NCBI GenBank assembly: GCA_946478755.1
Contig: CAMLDJ010000189.1
Coordinates: forward strand, 1 to 10,275
Source of the DNA: an uncultured Pedobacter sp.
GTDB taxonomy: Bacteria > Bacteroidota > Bacteroidia > Sphingobacteriales > Sphingobacteriaceae
DNA length: 10,275 nt
Direction: 5' to 3'
The notes below the pieces were generated by a model. It saw only the letters and a list, made by a program, of their open reading frames with translations, had not been told where the DNA came from and did no database searches. Numbering within the stretch: position 1 is the first letter of the stretch; every line of letters begins with the position of its first letter. Made by a program: the position numbers and the translations under genes. Positions 1 to 7,460 of this stretch are shown here, piece after piece.

Positions 1-1230
1 CTCAATGGCCAGGCGTACCTCGGACTGGTTAACTGCACTTGTATTGCCTACATTGGCCCTGCCGCGGATCTGGTTCAGTAATGGGATCGCTTCCTCCGGC
101 TTTCCGCTTTCATTTAGTGCTTCAGCCCTGAACAGGATAATTTCCGCCAGTCTGTACACCATACGGTTCGCATCCTGCTGCAGCACATTGTTGGCCACTG
201 TTCCCGGGTACTTGACGATATACGTCTGGTTCGGGTCACGGTATGGAGCAGGTACCGGCCCTGAGTTTTTAAAAGTGCCGGTCCTGCGTAGATCGTTTAC
301 AGGCAAAGCATCCAGCACTGTTGCCGAAGGCTGAAAACGCCAGTTTCCGGCGGTGTATGCTGCACCCAAAGGCAGAAAGAGATCGGTTATGGAATTGTTG
401 TTGCCTTCCTGATAGGTGTAATTATATTGAATTTCGAAAATAGATTCAGTCGTGTTCTTAGCCGTAAAAATGCTGGCGTAATTGCTGCCGGCCACCAGGC
501 TATAATTGGCAGGACTTACGATCACCAGCCGGGCCATTTCAGCAGCTTCGTCATATCTTTTTTGCCATAGGTACAAGTCGGCCAGCGTACTTCTGATCGC
601 CCCTTTGGTCGCCCTCCCTTTGTTTTCCAGGGTGGTTCCAAATGGCAGATCAGAAACCCGGTCCAGCGCCGCTTTAAGGTCGGCCTCGACTTGGTTAAAC
701 AGGGCTTCTCTGTTACTCAGTGATGGAAAGAGATTCGCAGTTCCTCCTTCGTATGGTTCCAATACCAATGGTGCATTTTCAAATGTTCTTGCCAGGTAGA
801 AATAAACCAGGCCTCTTAAAAAATAGGCTTCTCCCAGGATGCGCTCTTTACGCGCTGCAAGCGCCGGATCTGGCATTCCAGGTACATATTTAAGCACATT
901 ATTGATGCGATTCATTGCCGAATAGAGGAAGTTCCAGTTGGCATAGCCATTTCCGGAGCCGACATTTCCGGTGCTGATCTCCAGTTCGGTGCTCGAGGAT
1001 CGGTCGGTACTGGCAAATACATCGGTACGGCCATCACCCCAGATCAGGTAGTTGTTCGCGTTGCTCTGCATGGCATCATAACAGCCAATAATTGCGTTGT
1101 CTGCATCGGATGCAGTTTTAAAGAAGTTGCTCCCGGTAATCAGACTTTCGGGTACTTGCTCGGTTACCTTTTCGCAGGCAAATAAGGAGAGGGCAAGTGT
1201 ATATAGCAGGATTAATTTTAAGTTCTTCAT
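1..1230 (-). CDS. SusD/RagB-family outer-membrane glycan-binding lipoprotein (3' end cut by window edge)
   Basis: The first 410 codons are visible; the frame is open to base 1. The start is the ATG at 1230-1228, 11 bases after the stop of the upstream SusC gene, so the two are surely co-transcribed. Residues 1-19 form a lipoprotein signal (MKNLKLILLY, then a lipobox SLFAC with Cys19). Family features I see by translation: a helix ERILGEAYFLRGLVYFYLAR around residues 125-145 followed by NAPLV, and near the visible end YRLAEIILFRAEALNE then AIPLLNQIRGRANV, the TPR-like helices typical of SusD proteins. Family members usually have about 450-550 residues, so probably 50-140 are missing. From family knowledge, SusD is the surface lid that captures oligosaccharides and passes them to SusC. 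No frameshift or unusual residue was seen in the visible part. The glycan bound cannot be predicted from sequence alone. Confidence 0.95.
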   Translation of the reverse strand, partial: MKNLKLILLYTLALSLFACEKVTEQVPESLITGSNFFKTASDADNAIIGCYDAMQSNANNYLIWGDGRTDVFASTDRSSSTELEISTGNVGSGNGYANWNFLYSAMNRINNVLKYVPGMPDPALAARKERILGEAYFLRGLVYFYLARTFENAPLVLEPYEGGTANLFPSLSNREALFNQVEADLKAALDRVSDLPFGTTLENKGRATKGAIRSTLADLYLWQKRYDEAAEMARLVIVSPANYSLVAGSNYASIFTAKNTTESIFEIQYNYTYQEGNNNSITDLFLPLGAAYTAGNWRFQPSATVLDALPVNDLRRTGTFKNSGPVPAPYRDPNQTYIVKYPGTVANNVLQQDANRMVYRLAEIILFRAEALNESGKPEEAIPLLNQIRGRANVGNTSAVNQSEVRLAIE

Positions 1231-1241
1231 CTCATCGTGTT

Positions 1242-4200
1242 TTAAAATCCAACGCTTAAACCAAATATGAACGACCGGTACTGTGGGTAGGTGCCCTGGT
1301 CCAGTCCAATGTCTGTCACCCCGTTCGTCATGGCGCTGGCTTCGGGGTCATAACCGGTATAGTTGGTGATGGTAAACAGGTTTTGTGCTGTCGCATAGAT
1401 CCTGCAATTTTTAACAGGGGTACGGCTCAATACCGTCTCGGGCAGTTTGTAGCCCAAGGTTACGGTCTTGAAGCGGAAATAAGAGCCATCTTCCAGCCAG
1501 CGGTTCGAAAAGCGCCGGTTGCCCGCCGGGTCTGCATGATTGGCTTTAGGGATGTCTGTGATATCACCTTCCTTTCTCCACCGTCTCAGCATGTTGTAAT
1601 TGCCGCTGAAGCGCTGATCAGATTCTGTCGTATAACGGGTGCCATTTACAATATCATTCCCGTAAACAAAGGTGGCCAATACCTGGAGGTCAAAATTCTG
1701 ATAGGTAAAATTATTGCTTAAGCCGCCGGTAAATTTAGGCAGTGCCTGGCCAATGATCATCCGGTCAAGGTTGTCTATCGTATTGTTGCCATTCGCATCA
1801 GTAAATATCAGGTCGCCGCCTTTAAATACGTAATTGGTGGTTCCGATGCTGGTGGAAGTCAGGCCGGTGCTGTTGTCTGTCGTGTATTGGTATACGCCGT
1901 TCGACTTCCATCCGTAAAAGCTCCCGATGGGCTGGCCGACTCTCAGAACGGAATAGGAAACCAGTGAACCGGTCAGGCCGGCACCTTTGTTCAGAATGAT
2001 CTCCGTAGCGCCTGAATTGAGGGCCACTACTTTATTTCTGTTAAAGGACACATTGAAATTTGTATTCCAGCTAAATTTTGGGCTTTCGATGTTGCGCGTA
2101 TCCAGGTTAAACTCCAGGCCCTTGTTTTCGGTTGCACCCACATTTTGCAAGACCTCGTTAAATCCCGTGGTACGTGGTAGTGGTACGTTCAGGAGCAGAT
2201 TGGTTGTTTTTTTCAGGTAGGCATCCACGCTCAAAGCAATGCGTGAGTTCAGTAAAGAAACATCCATCCCAATGTTGAACTGGTCTGTCGTTTCCCAGGT
2301 CAGGTTCTGGTTGGGCAGCACACTCAGGCTGATGCCACTTTGTCCCACATACCTTGTGCCGGTATTGTATTGCCCCTGGGCTTCATAATCACCAATGTCC
2401 TGGTTTCCTGTACGGCCGATGCTTCCCCTTAGTTTCAGCTCATTGACAAGGGAAGATTTGTTCCAGAAGCCTTCGTTGGACAGTCGCCATGCGGCAGAGA
2501 TGGCAGGGAACATCGCATATTTTTTGTTTGCACCGAATCTGGAGGAGCCGTCACGTCTCACCGTTCCCTCCAGCAAATACTTGTCGGCATAGGAATAGCC
2601 GACCCTCGCAAATGCAGAAGAAAGGCCGTTTGCCGCTACCGAAGAGGATACACTGCCGGCTATGGAAGCCGCGTTTAAGGTGTAGATGTTGTTGGTCGCA
2701 TACTGAGATCCCGATTCATTCATCGCAAATGCACGTCTTTTTTGCTGACTATAACCCAGCAAGCCGGTTAGCGAATGCTTTCCAAGTGATTTGGTGTACA
2801 CCAAAGTGTTTTCATTGATCCAGCCATTTACATCAGAAGAAAAGGCGACACCTGAGGAAGTCCCATTGCGCATGGCATCTGATGGCTCAAAGAACGTATC
2901 CAGTACACCTGCATAGTTGAGTCCGAAAGTAGTCCTGAATTTCAGATTTGGTAAAATGTTATATTCTCCGTATACATTGCCGATCAGTGAAGCCACTTCA
3001 TTCTCATATTTTACCTTTTGGGCATAGATCACCGGATTAATGAAGCCAGATACATCGTCGTTGTAAAGGGTACCATCAGCATTATACAAGGGCATCGACG
3101 GGGATTTTTTCAGCGCCACCTGTATCAGCGACAATCCTCCGTCATCTGTTGAGGCCCGCTTATTGATATATTTCGTAATGGAGATGTTAGCACCGAACTT
3201 CAATTTATCGCTGGCATCATAGTCCATGTTGAACCTGCCACTTCCTCTTTTATAGCTGGAATTGATGATGATCCCTTCCTGGTCAAAGTAATTTCCGCTC
3301 AGGGAAAAGCGCAGCTTGTTTTCGCCACCTCTTATGGCCAGCTCGTAATTAGAGATCGGCGCGGCCCGCAGGATCTCATCCTGCCAGTCCGTATTGGCCA
3401 GGTTCCCGAGTGTATCCGGCAATATAAAACCGTATAAGGAAGTGATGCCGTTTTGCAGGGCGTTGGCGCGTTGCTCCTGGATCAGTTCCAGCGACTGTGC
3501 ACTGTTCAGCATTTTTATCCGGGTGCTCTTGTTGTCCTGCTGTGTGCCTGTATAATAGTTTAGCGTATAGGTTGTACCGCCTTTCTTACCTCTCTTGGTT
3601 GTGATCAGCACCACCCCATTTGCTGCTCTTGAGCCATAGATGGCCAACGCTCCGGCATCCTTGAGTACCTCCATAGATTCAATGTCGTCGGCATTGATGG
3701 CCGAAAGGGCAGAGGGAGGAGTACCGCCCCGGTTGTTATAGCCGGTCAGCGATCCGGATTCAACCGGGACACCATCCACAATGTACAAGGGGTCGTTGCC
3801 TGCCTTAATAGAGGTGGTGCCCCTGATCCGCAAGGTAACGGCACTGCCGGGAGCCCCGGAATTTTGCACCACCTGCACGCCCGAGGCCCTTCCTTGTATC
3901 AGCGACTGTGGTGTCGCTACCGGAAGGTTTACGATATCTTCGCCTTTTATAGAGGATACAGCGGAAAGGAGGTCTTTCTTTTTCTGCGTACCATAGCCGA
4001 CGACCACCACCTGGTTCAGTTCCTTGCGGTCTTCTTCCAGCCGGACATTTATGGTGCTCTGGTTGTTCACTGCGATCTCCTGATTCAGGTAGCCGATGTA
4101 AGAAAATACCAGCACACCGTCCTGGGGGATATTTAAAATATAATTCCCGTCTTTGCCGGTGGTCGTGCCAATCGTTGTGCCTTTCAGCTGCACGGTCACA

Positions 4201-4646
4201 CCGATCAGACCTGCATTGCTGGCATCGGTCACCCTGCCCTTGACGACGATGTCTTTCCTCGCTTTCTGGTCCGACACGATGACCACCAGTCCGTCGCTAA
4301 ACAGACGGTAGTTCAGACCCGTATTTTTAAGTATCATCTGCAGCACCTCCAACACGGGAGTATTGCCTACATGAATAGAGACTTTATTGTTCAGTCCTTC
4401 AAACTCCTCGCTGTAGAGCAGGCGGATATTTCCCTTTTTCTCCAGGAGCGAAAAGGCCTGCTTGATCCGGATCTCCTTTGCTTCAATACTCACATTGTTC
4501 TGTGAGTAGCCGTTTGCGGAAACCCTGATGCATAAAACTAATGTTAAAATGATGGTCCAATTAAGCATTAACAGGAGTTTGGTTGACAAAATATTAGACA
4601 AAAAATACCTTAAGAGAACACTGTTGCATAGTTCCTTATATTTCAT
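1242..4646 (-). CDS. SusC/RagA-family TonB-dependent receptor with STN signalling domain
   Basis: A 1134-residue outer-membrane transporter, complete. Order: signal peptide about 1-45 (hydrophobic 24-40, probable cut after SANG); STN (secretin/TonB N-terminal) domain about 50-122; carboxypeptidase-regulatory-like beta domain about 133-205 (VVKGRVTDASNAGLIGVTV); TonB-box-like LNQVVVVGYGTQ at 209-220; plug about 222-350 with LRIRG at 272-276 and DPLYIVDGVPVESG from 285; then a 22-strand-type barrel ending in GLSVGF with the usual C-terminal Phe. Length is normal for the family. The ATG at 4646 is the most upstream in-frame Met that I find; Met27 is possible but would shorten the signal peptide. 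With SusD it should import an oligosaccharide using TonB energy. The STN domain indicates that it also signals to a FecR protein, and a fecR gene lies 100 bases upstream, suggesting a receptor and anti-sigma pair. Confidence 0.97.
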   Translation of the reverse strand: MKYKELCNSVLLRYFLSNILSTKLLLMLNWTIILTLVLCIRVSANGYSQNNVSIEAKEIRIKQAFSLLEKKGNIRLLYSEEFEGLNNKVSIHVGNTPVLEVLQMILKNTGLNYRLFSDGLVVIVSDQKARKDIVVKGRVTDASNAGLIGVTVQLKGTTIGTTTGKDGNYILNIPQDGVLVFSYIGYLNQEIAVNNQSTINVRLEEDRKELNQVVVVGYGTQKKKDLLSAVSSIKGEDIVNLPVATPQSLIQGRASGVQVVQNSGAPGSAVTLRIRGTTSIKAGNDPLYIVDGVPVESGSLTGYNNRGGTPPSALSAINADDIESMEVLKDAGALAIYGSRAANGVVLITTKRGKKGGTTYTLNYYTGTQQDNKSTRIKMLNSAQSLELIQEQRANALQNGITSLYGFILPDTLGNLANTDWQDEILRAAPISNYELAIRGGENKLRFSLSGNYFDQEGIIINSSYKRGSGRFNMDYDASDKLKFGANISITKYINKRASTDDGGLSLIQVALKKSPSMPLYNADGTLYNDDVSGFINPVIYAQKVKYENEVASLIGNVYGEYNILPNLKFRTTFGLNYAGVLDTFFEPSDAMRNGTSSGVAFSSDVNGWINENTLVYTKSLGKHSLTGLLGYSQQKRRAFAMNESGSQYATNNIYTLNAASIAGSVSSSVAANGLSSAFARVGYSYADKYLLEGTVRRDGSSRFGANKKYAMFPAISAAWRLSNEGFWNKSSLVNELKLRGSIGRTGNQDIGDYEAQGQYNTGTRYVGQSGISLSVLPNQNLTWETTDQFNIGMDVSLLNSRIALSVDAYLKKTTNLLLNVPLPRTTGFNEVLQNVGATENKGLEFNLDTRNIESPKFSWNTNFNVSFNRNKVVALNSGATEIILNKGAGLTGSLVSYSVLRVGQPIGSFYGWKSNGVYQYTTDNSTGLTSTSIGTTNYVFKGGDLIFTDANGNNTIDNLDRMIIGQALPKFTGGLSNNFTYQNFDLQVLATFVYGNDIVNGTRYTTESDQRFSGNYNMLRRWRKEGDITDIPKANHADPAGNRRFSNRWLEDGSYFRFKTVTLGYKLPETVLSRTPVKNCRIYATAQNLFTITNYTGYDPEASAMTNGVTDIGLDQGTYPQYRSFIFGLSVGF

Positions 4647-4680
4647 AATTTTGTGATTACAAGTAAATAAATCTGAAAAG

Positions 4681-4694
4681 GTAGCGTTAGCTAC
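4681..4694 (-). repeat. Small perfect inverted repeat in SusC leader
   Basis: On the coding (minus) strand it reads GTAGC-TAAC-GCTAC: a 5-base-pair stem with a 4-base loop, ending 34 bases before the SusC start. The central ten bases (AGCTAACGCT) are identical to those at 7039-7048 in the GH43 leader. It could be an RNA hairpin or a dimeric protein-binding site; the sequence alone does not decide. Confidence 0.45.
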
Positions 4695-4708
4695 TGCTGA
4701 TGATTCAT

Positions 4709-4738
4709 AATCGGGGGGTGTTGTCGCATCTCCCGATT
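4709..4738 (-). repeat. 7-bp inverted repeat in the FecR-SusC gap
   Basis: Arms AATCGGG (4709-4715) and CCCGATT (4732-4738) are perfectly complementary around a 16-base spacer. It lies just downstream of the fecR stop. It is not followed by a T run on the minus strand, so it is not a standard terminator for fecR. A role in mRNA processing or stability between fecR and susC is possible but inferred. Confidence 0.4.
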
Positions 4739-4746
4739 GATGTTTT

Positions 4747-5811
4747 TTAGTAGATCTCTATGTCATGGTTCTTGATTTTAAAGTTATAGTGTTTGGTTAG
4801 TTGCATGGCCAGCAGAGCCTGGTCTATGGTTTCTTTAGAAAATACACCGGTATAACGGAAGTCGTTTATTTTAGGATTTTTGACCGTGATCTTCACATTA
4901 AACCAGCGCTCCAGTTTTGGGACCAGCTCGCCCATCGATTCATTTTTGAACACCAGGTAATTTTCTTTCCATGAGGTCTCTGCTACATAGGCTTTGTCGG
5001 CCACAATGACCGGCGCCACATATTCAATGATCAGTTTGGCAGCCTTTACAGGTGCATGTTCTGCAGCAGAACCGTTTTGTTCATTCAGAATAAACTTCTC
5101 CGAAGGCTTTAAGATGATCTTTTCTTTGGGGCGGTTGTTAACAGACAGTTCAATAGAACCACGGATCAGTGTAGTTTCCGTGCGCAGGTCATTTTCATAG
5201 GCCCGCACGTTAAAAGAGGTGCCTAAAACCTTGATGGATATTTTCGCAGTTTTAATGAAAAAAGGACGTTTTTTATCGTGTTTGACATCGAAAAAAGCTT
5301 CTCCGCTAAGTGTAACAACGCGAAATTCGCTATTTACCATGGTTTTATCGTACGACAATTTACTTTCCGAGTTGAGCCAGACATTCGTGCCGTCGGGCAG
5401 CATGATGTTTTTTCGGATACCCTTTCCCGAGATGATCTCTGTATCTGCTACCTGAATGTCATCAGGTCCCGGATGGTAAAGGAATATTGCGGCGACGAGA
5501 ACCAGTAATAGTGCGGAGAGAACAGGCAGGCTGTAGCTGCTCCATTTTCTTTTCGACGGTGCTTCCAGTTCCTGATCTTTCCTTTCCCCCTCCACATCAA
5601 AATGTTCTGCATATTTTAACATATGCTTTTCAAAATGATCAACTATGTTGCTATCGGTCTTTGGTTTAGCCCATATTTGCTTAAGGATTTCTTCATAGTA
5701 GGCCACATCCGGATAACCGGCCATAAGTTGACGGAGTTCCATCAATTCGGCCTCCGAAATTTCTCCAGCCATTTTACGGCTTAACAACTCGATGATGCGA
5801 TGATCATTCAT
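4747..5811 (-). CDS. FecR-family anti-sigma factor, no adjacent sigma gene on its strand
   Basis: A 354-residue single-pass inner-membrane regulator. Residues 1-90 are cytoplasmic (LLSRKMAGEISEAEL, the usual sigma-binding region); one membrane helix at about 92-112 (SYSLPVLSALLLVLVAAIFL); a periplasmic FecR domain about 125-222 with LPDGTNVWLNSESKLSY and VLGTSFNVRAY; and a DUF4974-like C-terminal domain about 283-352 of the type that meets the STN domain of a receptor. From family knowledge it holds an ECF sigma inactive until the loaded SusC signals. Its receptor partner is probably the SusC 100 bases downstream. What is odd is that the gene 119 bases upstream is a glycosidase rather than the usual ECF sigma. 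It lacks the insert of about 50 residues after the membrane helix seen in the other FecR of this window, so the two belong to different subtypes. The start has no clear ribosome binding site. Confidence 0.95.
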   Translation of the reverse strand: MNDHRIIELLSRKMAGEISEAELMELRQLMAGYPDVAYYEEILKQIWAKPKTDSNIVDHFEKHMLKYAEHFDVEGERKDQELEAPSKRKWSSYSLPVLSALLLVLVAAIFLYHPGPDDIQVADTEIISGKGIRKNIMLPDGTNVWLNSESKLSYDKTMVNSEFRVVTLSGEAFFDVKHDKKRPFFIKTAKISIKVLGTSFNVRAYENDLRTETTLIRGSIELSVNNRPKEKIILKPSEKFILNEQNGSAAEHAPVKAAKLIIEYVAPVIVADKAYVAETSWKENYLVFKNESMGELVPKLERWFNVKITVKNPKINDFRYTGVFSKETIDQALLAMQLTKHYNFKIKNHDIEIY

Positions 5812-5930
5812 GCCCGCTTAGGTAATTTAATATCCGGTTATAGAGGTAAGACAATATTTTTTGCAGAACTCCCTAGTCTTTTAAAAAAAATAATTGCAGG
5901 ATAAAAATAAACAGGGTTGTGTTACATCTT

Positions 5931-6974
5931 TTACTTCGCTTCTGAAGGTACCGGAATAGGTATACTGGTTGCAAGCGGTACTGCGAAATCCGGAGTTCCG
6001 TCTTTCCGCCAGGTAAATGGCTGTGCCCTTGGAGAACGTTCGTTGCCGCAACCTTTTCCCGGTAAGGAATTGGCGTGGTATAAGATCCAATCCTGAGTAC
6101 CATCCGGCGATTTGAAAAACGCATTATGACCGGTTGCATACACGCTGTTTTCCGGTGATTGTTTGAATACAGGACTTGCGGTTTTTTTCCAGCTGCCGGG
6201 ATTAAGAAGGTCACTATCGGCATTCGCAGTGAGCATGCCCAGGGCATAAGTATCTGTCCAGCATGCACTGGCCGAGTAAATAAGAAAAAGATTGGAACCA
6301 TGCTTCAGGATTTCAGGTCCTTCATTCACATCCAGATGATTCGGGGTCGCGCCATGATGCAAGTCTCCAAATCGTTCCCAGGGGTGCTCAGGAGAGGAAA
6401 TTTTCACCCGCGAACTTTCGACGGTCAGTGGATCTTTCAACCGGGCGATATAAATATGTTGCGTACCGTTTTCATTGCCTTCCCAGCCGGACCAGATCAT
6501 GTATAGTTTCCCCCGGTGTTCAAATAAAGAACCATCGATGGCCCATTTGTTGCTGGCGTCAGTGATCTGGCCTTTAAATACCCATTCCCCTTCAGTGGGA
6601 TCCTGAGCGCTATTTTCCAGGACATAGAGGCGGTGATTTTTGTTATCCCCGTCGTCTGCTGAGAAATACATATACCATTTTTTTTGAATATAATGTATTT
6701 CCGGTGCCCAGATCTCTTTTGAATAGGGCGTGCCAGCAGGGGGCGTCCATATCACTTTGCGAACCGCGTTCTTCATATCAACCACACTTTTCGATTTCCA
6801 TAGGACCAGGTTTTTCCCGGTGGTATGAGTATAGTAATAATACCCCTTGTTAAAAACCACCCAGGGGTCTGGCCCGGATGGCAGAATGGGATTGGTAAAT
6901 GTTTTTTGGAGACTGACCTGCGCAGTTGCGGTCGCCACCATAAAGACGAAAAGAAGAAAACTCAATTTTTTCAT
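5931..6974 (-). CDS. Secreted glycoside hydrolase family 43 enzyme, probable alpha-L-arabinofuranosidase or beta-xylosidase
   Basis: A 347-residue single-domain enzyme. Residues 1-19 are a Sec signal peptide (FLLFVFMVATATAQ, cut after TAQ), with no lipobox, so it is probably periplasmic. The three GH43 acidic residues are in place: the base Asp36 in SGPDPWV, Asp147 in WAIDGSLF, and the acid Glu218 in VNEGPEIL. His283 in TGHNAFF fits the conserved central His of many GH43 enzymes. The five-bladed propeller fits residues 25-340; no carbohydrate-binding module is attached. GH43 members remove arabinose or xylose from plant glycans. The NPILPSGPDPWV start recalls exo-acting arabinofuranosidases, but assigning the substrate or subfamily by eye is not safe. 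It is the first gene of the minus arm and is probably read with fecR, susC and susD, although 119 AT-rich bases separate it from fecR and a separate promoter there is possible. Confidence 0.92.
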   Translation of the reverse strand: MKKLSFLLFVFMVATATAQVSLQKTFTNPILPSGPDPWVVFNKGYYYYTHTTGKNLVLWKSKSVVDMKNAVRKVIWTPPAGTPYSKEIWAPEIHYIQKKWYMYFSADDGDNKNHRLYVLENSAQDPTEGEWVFKGQITDASNKWAIDGSLFEHRGKLYMIWSGWEGNENGTQHIYIARLKDPLTVESSRVKISSPEHPWERFGDLHHGATPNHLDVNEGPEILKHGSNLFLIYSASACWTDTYALGMLTANADSDLLNPGSWKKTASPVFKQSPENSVYATGHNAFFKSPDGTQDWILYHANSLPGKGCGNERSPRAQPFTWRKDGTPDFAVPLATSIPIPVPSEAK

Positions 6975-7036
6975 TGGATTATAATTTGTTTTTTTATGGT
7001 TATGAAGCTGTCATGAGTTTTATTCAACACTGTTTT

Positions 7037-7050
7037 TGAGCGTTAGCTCA
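7037..7050 (-). repeat. Small perfect inverted repeat in GH43 leader
   Basis: Reads TGAGC-TAAC-GCTCA on the minus strand: a 5-base-pair stem with a TAAC loop, 62 bases before the GH43 start. It shares the ten-base core AGCTAACGCT with 4683-4692 in front of the SusC gene of the same arm. It may be a shared operator, an RNA hairpin, or chance. Confidence 0.45.
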
Positions 7051-7090
7051 TGATGGTTTCATTTTTGAACGTTGGTTAAATAAAGAAGCA

Positions 7091-7117
7091 TTGCCCCTTG
7101 CAGGCAAAAAACTGCAA
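7091..7117. repeat. Two overlapping, mutually exclusive short stems
   Basis: TTGCC (7091-7095) pairs with GGCAA (7103-7107), and TTGCAG (7098-7103) pairs with CTGCAA (7112-7117). The two stems share bases and cannot form together. Both are short and AT-rich context makes such stems common, so functional meaning is uncertain. Confidence 0.3.
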
Positions 7118-7460
7118 AAAATATCACCATTTTAAAAAAAGCAAATAAAAGTATGGGCTGCATATCTGGTTTGTTCAAAAATATATAAATCGCATCATTA
7201 TATTGTGCGCTGGAATGATGGATAATTTCCTGGCCTTTGAACGATTTTTTTTAGTCGTTGATTTTCAGTTTTTTATCTGTAAACTGGGCTGTGTTTTATG
7301 CGAAATATGAGACATATCAACAAAAAGTTGAACAATAATTACGTCAGATGATCAAGGAGGCCCTATTTCCCGGGACCTGTTTTAGGAGTAATACCATATG
7401 GCAAATATTATTTACATTGCATGCGTTCTTCCTTAATCTGATTGGGGGATCAAAATACAA

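Larger units (their letters stand above)
6975..7460. other. 486-base divergent intergenic region between GH43 and sigma genes
   Basis: This AT-rich gap must hold the promoters of both arms. I see no convincing coding ORF in it. I looked for the Bacteroidota housekeeping pattern TTTG, about 20 bases, then TAnnTTTG. TATTTTTG occurs on the minus strand at 7183-7176, but no TTTG stands at the right distance upstream, so no promoter is called. The gap holds the hairpin at 7037-7050, overlapping alternative small stems at 7091-7117, and three copies of TTGAAC (7065, 7237, 7328) plus one inverted (7173-7178). No terminator is expected, because the flanking genes diverge. Confidence 0.6.

Noticed and set aside
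5..799. Plus-strand open frames of 109 and 97 codons
   Set aside because: They are antisense shadows of the SusD gene, whose translation shows clear family motifs.
4709..4738. Intrinsic terminator after the first fecR
   Set aside because: No T run follows the stem on the minus strand, and the downstream susC is expected to be in the same unit; listed only as an inverted repeat.
5873..6301. Minus-strand 142-codon open frame, with a 69-codon nested frame
   Set aside because: It overlaps the GH43 gene in another frame and has no recognisable domain; the GH43 frame has all catalytic motifs.
7176..7183. TATTTTTG on the minus strand as a -7 promoter element for GH43
   Set aside because: There is no TTTG about 20 bases upstream, and the element would leave a leader of nearly 200 bases; such AT-rich matches are common here.
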